Of a stretch of 64,000 nucleotides of DNA, positions 58,790 to 64,000 are shown one piece after another. Location of the stretch: contig NC_134710.1 in the NCBI RefSeq assembly GCF_043290135.1, forward strand, positions 278,214,776 through 278,278,775, in the 5' to 3' direction. The stretch's first letter is position 1. Every line of letters begins with the position of its first letter. The position numbers and the translations under genes are program-made. A model generated the notes under the pieces. That model was not told where the DNA came from and did no database searches. It saw nothing but the letters and a program-made list of their open reading frames with translations. This stretch comes from Rhipicephalus microplus (lineage: Eukaryota; Arthropoda; Arachnida; Ixodida; Ixodidae).

Positions 58790-61115
58790 AAATCTTGTTA
58801 TAGGCCTTGGCTAGGTAACAAAGGTTGTTTCTAGATTGCTTTTCATAGGTCGCAGGTCTGGGCAGTATTGAAAATACATGTATTGTAGATAGGATTCCAT
58901 TTGGGTATCTTGCATCGACATCGTCATACGTATCGCAAACGGGTATCTTTACCTCTATTTCCGATATATTCAATAATGTATCGTGCACCTTAATCGACAA
59001 GAAACTTCTATCACAATACCGTGTGAAATAATGATCGCTGACTGAACTCCGTTTCTGAAGCTGGTTCGGGCGCCTCTAAGTCGCCTGAATCAAACTAAGG
59101 AATTGGACGCAAAGTTATGCCAGAGTGCAGCACCAGTGAAGGCGGGCGATGAGGTGTGCGAGTCCTTTTAGGTGAAGTGGAGCACCATGACAGTGCTTGT
59201 GCAGTCTCGACAGAAACAAGCGCGTGAGCGTAGACGTTCGCGCACTTTCCTAAGGGCCTTATTCTTTTTCTTGTAAGTTGTGTCACTGCTATGACACTTA
59301 CCCTTAGCCACTTATGAGCAAGCACTTCGTACCACAATGGGCAGAAAATCAAGTCCTTTCATTTTCTTTCTTGAATCGCTCTCTCTCAACACAATGCGTG
59401 TGGCGATCACAACACAAATTCTGATTCCGCTCTCCTGCGAGGTACTTCGTTACGGAATCTGAAGCACGGGGTTTCTAAGCATCTCGTGGCTTTCACACAT
59501 CAGTGATTTGAAGAATCTGGTAAATGTAACATTAAATTACATGCGATGAACTTACGCGCTAATAAGGCCCTAAGTATAGCATCACCAGTATCGATGCTAT
59601 ATCTAATAAAACAAGGGTTTACTTATCAGATAATAGCTCGTCGTACAATATTGCTTTCTCCCTGCTATTTATATTCATATAGCTCTTGAAATCACGATGT
59701 CATTGTTAGAACAAATGCATCCTCAGTTGTCCTCTTTCATGTTGTACATTACCTGGGGCTCTGACCTTTTTTTTTTTTTGCCTGGTAAGTGCACTATGTC
59801 TTTTTAATGCAGATAATATAAGTTTTCTGTTCTATATTTGGTGTGAACTGTTTGCTTGATTTTCATTACTCTTTACACATTTATATTCACTTGAGACTAC
59901 TCTTCTGTGAAGGTGATTTTGGCAACAAATATGGCGTTATATCTGTGTGCAACGCATATTCACCACGAAGCCTTCTGCTTACTGCCTGTTAAATGGCAGA
60001 GTGGAGTGTGCATTATAACAGTGGAAATAGTTAGGAGCCATCTAAAAGATCGAAGGGAATTCGAGAAACATTGTTCTCATACCAAATTGTCCATTTTTTT
60101 TATAAGCGTCCCAAAGAGCCATTTGAGACAATCCTCTATACGAACCGATTTTTTTGTTGTGTAAGTTAACAACTAAGTTGCACCTTCAGGCTTAGTTGTG
60201 CTAGCTATTAACAGTGCTGCTTATGTGAAGTATCTATTCTCCTCAGTCCCAAGAATTCACCAACGAAAAAGAAAGAAGCTTCTGCAAAACTGTACTCTGA
60301 CTTCCTGTCCTTAAAAAGAAGCGCAGATAAGTTATGAATTAAAAAATTTGAATGGTTGTCTGGAAATGCGATGGTACCCAATTTGATACTTCCGATCTTT
60401 AGAAGTCTCTAAATTTGAGTGCAACAAAATTAGAGCGAAATGACTTTCAATATGGTCTACAAGGAGTCTGTCGTTCAAGCTACAACTAAAAAAAAAAAAG
60501 CTTTCACTTCTCATGAGGACGCAGCGGAGCGTTCGTGCAGTGCTTAGTCATTTTTGCTGGCTCGTTTCGCAAATATGACTTAACACACAGCGCTGCTTCT
60601 CGAGGCTTTCGTGTAAGCAACTCTTCCTCAGTGTGTCAAGAGAAATTTGAACATGCGGATAGCAAACTGTGGTGATCTGTAGCCTTTAAAACAACGGTAC
60701 CCAGGGACCAAGGAGGCTATACTTATTCACCATAAATGCTTGATGTGGAACAGCTTTTTATTTTAGTCAATTTTTTTTCATTTTAGGCCTCCCAATTATT
60801 GTTTGTCTACTATTTAATGGCCATGTAACTGGTGCTTTGAGTGGCAATCGCGTGAATAGCGGCGTTTTCATGCGACAATTTGTGTGACTATACAGCCATG
60901 CACTTTATTACTATTTCTTTATTCTGATGTGATCAGGATTTAACCACAAAAATACTGTGATGCCCGCTCGGCACAAGCCACGCCACACTGTTTCGTAATC
61001 TTTGAGGCTGTCTGCCTATGTTCCGAAAGATTGCACGCAAATCCTGCCGCGGCGGCCGCAAGTTGGTGGAGGCGAACTGCTAGATGCGCACATTCCCAGG
61101 AAATGGGAACATCTG
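58790..61115. other. Unassigned DNA (probable upstream SOAT intron or intergenic)
   Basis: No coding block recognised on either strand. Frames at 59095-59352 (minus) and 59907-60164 (plus, 85 codons) have no motif. GC-rich only near 61040-61115. Confidence 0.4.
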
Positions 61116-61118
61116 AAC

Positions 61119-61545
61119 GTGGCGCTATCTATCGGCGGCAAGAACGGAAGCCGGCCGTAACTCAATGGGAAATGGGCGACAGAAACCATATCTCTTAAAA
61201 TAAGCTAGTTATCAAAAACGACTCCGGCTTATATGTAGAGAAGACACACTGGTACATTTTGGTAAAATTGCAGCACCGCACTACAAAGCGTGCACTTCCT
61301 AGGACAATCGAACACCACCCGTAGAAATATATGGGACTTCATTGTTAAACATTAAACATTCTGGAAAGCTATACGGTTTGTAGTGCGATACTCACTTTGG
61401 CATCAAACTGTTCAAATAAGTATTTGCTGTTCAGAATGGGTAGTCGTTTCTCATATCTAGCTTATTTCGTCAGATACGATTTTTTCGCCTATTTCCCATT
61501 CTGTTACGGTAGGCTGCCGCTTTGGCCGACAAGAGATGGCGCTAC
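61119..61545. repeat. Palindromic MITE, about 430 bp
   Basis: The left arm reads TGGCGCTATCTATCGGCGGC, then GGCCGTAACTCAATGGGAAA, TAAGCTAG, AAAACGACT, CGCACTACAAAGCGT. The reverse complement of the right arm reads TAGCGCCATCTCTTGTCGGC, then AGAATGGGAAATAGGCG, TAAGCTAGATATGAGAAACG, CGCACTACAAACCGT. Arms of about 200 bp, diverged, centre near 61332. No coding capacity. Termini TGGCGC..GCGCTA; the target duplication is not clear. Confidence 0.7.
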
Positions 61546-61584
61546 ATGCTGATGTCTTCAAATCCTGGTCATGTTTATTCAGAT

Positions 61585-61697
61585 ATAATTGCTCGTTAAA
61601 GAACACCCAATTTACAAACTATCAAAGTCCTGCACCATTACGACCCTCTTAATCATATCGTGGTTTTCAGACGTAAAACCCCAAAAATTATTAAGAT
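61585..61697 (+). repeat. SINE tail fragment
   Basis: CTCGTTAAAGAACACCC, CTTAATCATATCGTGGTTTT and ACGTAAAACCCCAAAAATTA match the body and tail of the Ruka-like SINE. Confidence 0.75.
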
Positions 61698-61849
61698 TAC
61701 GCACAGTACGCGCATATTATATTTATATTAGGCGAGCACCAGAGATAATGCTGGAAGCTGCGATCACTGATAAAACAGGTCACGTTCTGCTGCTGATGAG
61801 ATTACCGAAGGCTGACAACATTCATTGACGCTATCAGTGGGCGGCTTGC

Positions 61850-62114
61850 TTGCTTGATTGATTGCTCGATTGATTGATTGATTGATGTGTGGGGTTTAAT
61901 GCCCCAAAACCACCATATGATTCCGTGAGACTCCGTAGTGCAGGGCTTCGGAAATTTCTACACCATGGGGTTTTTTAACGTGCCCCCGTATCTGAGCACA
62001 CGGGTCTACAGCATTTTCACCACCATCGAAAATGCAGCCGCCGCAGCCAGGATTCAATCCCGCAACCTGCGGGTCGGCAGCCGAGTACATTAGTCACTAG
62101 ACCACCGCGGCGGT
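61850..62114 (-). repeat. tRNA-derived SINE
   Basis: Minus-strand copy with a (GATT)n tail at 61850-61885, the body (GGGGTTTTTTAACGTGCCCC), a B-box equivalent near 62052, and the A-box equivalent TTAGTCACTAGACCACCGCG near 62091. Confidence 0.88.
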
Positions 62115-62900
62115 ACTGGCTCACTTTGCTAGTACTTTCAGCTACTCAGTTTTCAGGGCACAAGTAAATTAGCCTTTATTAGACATCATCTCTACCAGAG
62201 TGACTGCCGCTTCATAGTCGCCACCATTACAATAAAATAAGGCAGGTGTTTCTGGGGTGCCCATGTTCTCTTGTTTACGAAAAAAATATTCTACATTAGT
62301 GAGCCCATGGATAACGAACACTTTGCGTTAGCAGATAAATAGAATATGAAAAGTGATTGCAGTTTTACATGCAATGCATAGGCATATGCACAATGTGCCA
62401 CAAAAAAATGAAGGGACCAGCATTGTTGCTGCTGTACAATCTCCCATTCAATATTGCAGAATGGGTCTTTCAAGGACAAGGTAAAACTGGACCCTGATAT
62501 TTGCGTCATCAGGGGAAGGATTCTTATTGAAGCCTGTGTGATCAGATGGCAAGCTCAGCAGCGACTCCCCTGCGACTCCCATCAATTATAAAAATGACAA
62601 GCCCACACCGCGGTCAGCGCAATGTCTAAGAACCTCTTATATTAAGCAGCTAAAGTTAACCCTGATAAATTTTGAATGAGTAGGCTAATTCACTCTGACC
62701 CAGAACGATAAATCTTTTTAGATACTAACAGAAATTTCAATAAAGTGAAATTAGTAACATTAAAAAATTCAGACTTTTTAGTGCACAGGCATTCATTACA
62801 TTATGGGGGTCTGTAACAACAAATTTTCGAATGTTATATCTTGAGATACAATTGTCGGGTAACGTATCAGCTACAATTTCTGCGGTATCTTGTATATATG
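62115..62900. other. Unassigned DNA
   Basis: No gene recognised. Confidence 0.4.
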
Positions 62901-62904
62901 TATC

Positions 62905-63275
62905 TCCAATACTTTTTCCAGGGTATCTTGTATCATATCACAATAAACTTTCAAATTATCTTTGCCCTGCCCAGGAACTCGTCACTAGGTATTTATCTAG
63001 GTGTTTCTGGGTGGTTTTGTACGTTGATTCTCTGCGCAGCGAGGTTCAACCACAGAAAGCCACAGACATGACCCGGGCGTCCACATTCTGAAAAAAAAAA
63101 AATTCTCCCACATTGAAAACGAGCGCCCGCACCCCAGATAGGTCTACGGGTGCGTCATCACTCCCCATTAGCTTTGTGGTATTCTCGCAGCCGACATTGC
63201 CTTTCCCGCTCCCTATGCTGCCTTCTTGCCTTTCAGCAGACCGGTAATGAGTAGTGGGTTTTACCCACTTTTCAT
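62905..63275 (+). repeat. Dispersed repeat R2, uninterrupted copy
   Basis: GTATCTTGTATCATATCACA, ATTATCTTTGCCCTGCCC, CCACAGACATGACCCGGGCG, then directly ATTCTCCCACATTG, AGATAGGTCTACGGGTGCG, GCCTTTCCCGCTCCCTATGC. Left half matches 43820-44014 and right half 52414-52600; there is no LINE between them. Confidence 0.75.
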
Positions 63276-64000
63276 GAACCATACACTCTTCTTTTAGGTT
63301 AATAGTTTTCTGGTAGGCCGCACAGTGGCACGTAACCATTAAGATGACGATAGTTTTAGGCGATCAACTCATAAGCAATGATTCGCTAAAAGGCCTCGAC
63401 GTAAAAACTTCATTGAAGAACTTTTAATCGCGAACTGAACACATCGATCCCGGAAATATCCAGGACTCCACGTTAATTAAACTAGTTGCTACGTCATCAT
63501 CATTCAGCAGCAGCAGCCTGACTAAGCCCACTGCAGGGCAAAGACATCTCTCATGTTCCGCCAATCAACTCAGTCCTGTGTTTTCTGCGGCCAAGTTACA
63601 CCTGCAAACTTCTTAATCTTACCCGCCCACCTCATTTTCAGTCACCCTCTCACGCATTTGCCTTCTCTTGGAAGTCGTTAATATACAACAAAAGGCCCCA
63701 CAAACGGCGCAGTGTGTGTGTTGAGAGGAAGAGAAGGGGGGGGGGGGGACTTCGGGTTAAATTTTGTTCGGTTTATTTACCATGACCTAGCCGGAGCTGT
63801 AGTTGTTAACGTGCACAGCTATAATAGACCTGACTGAAGCGATATTGCTTAATGAAACGGTTTCTAAGAACGATTACAGGCTTGTCTAACTGAAATTGCA
63901 CATTAAGTAAACCTCAAATTCGTGTGAGATCTCGCTGACGTGCGGACCCCCCCCCCCCCCCCATTTCGCATTCATTATCACGTTCTCACGAAGAATTTGT
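63276..64000. other. Unassigned DNA with homopolymers
   Basis: No gene. A G run at 63737-63749 and a C run at 63949-63962. A short CAGCAGCAGC is at 63505. Confidence 0.4.

Overview
The window looks like a transposon-rich stretch of a hard-tick (Ixodida) nuclear genome, probably a metastriate such as a Rhipicephalus relative. Three things point there. There are several copies of a tRNA-derived SINE that resembles the tick 'Ruka' family. There are RNase H-bearing LINEs, Penelope-like and Ty3/gypsy remnants typical of ticks. One intron-rich animal gene is present. Species assignment is an inference; no search was run. Almost every long open frame is transposon debris or an open microsatellite.

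Layout. 1-1.2 kb: minisatellite of about 65-70 bp units with an embedded foldback. 2.6-2.8 kb: (ATT)n. 3.2-4.1 kb: dead LINE 3' part (+). 4.66-22.64 kb: the most striking region. A LINE on the minus strand ('LINE A') is split twice by a 7.7-kb terminal-inverted-repeat element present as two near-identical copies in opposite orientation (5672-13355 and 14545-22221). Together they form a huge inverted duplication with a 1.19-kb spacer made of LINE ORF1. Each copy has subterminal arrays of an AAGGGTGC-type motif and a SINE. Each also has a CpG-rich segment followed by exon-like blocks with good splice signals, and an older internal palindrome built from two head-to-head Penelope-like 3' halves. 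No transposase was recognised. 22.6-29 kb: mostly unassigned, with degenerate repeats. 29.16-32.4 kb: truncated Ty3/gypsy (-). 32.8 kb: complete SINE. 35.16-35.55 kb: long TATC array. 36.06-39.78 kb: dead Ty3/gypsy (+).

44.0-52.4 kb is a clean nest. A 5'-truncated LINE ('LINE B', 9-bp target duplication) carries a 4.19-kb LTR element in its reverse transcriptase region (974-bp LTRs, 5-bp duplication). The LTR element encodes only a gag-like 478-residue protein. A second copy of the repeat that LINE B entered lies at 62.9-63.3 kb without the LINE and acts as a paralogous empty site.

53.2-57.5 kb holds the one confident host gene: three consecutive coding exons (minus strand) of a sterol O-acyltransferase (SOAT/ACAT, MBOAT family) with matching splice phases. 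Its 5' exons and its last exon were not found. The rest is introns, SINE pieces, a palindromic MITE (61.1-61.5 kb) and unassigned DNA.

The genes do not form a pathway. The region records successive insertions, and SOAT is the only probable cellular function visible.
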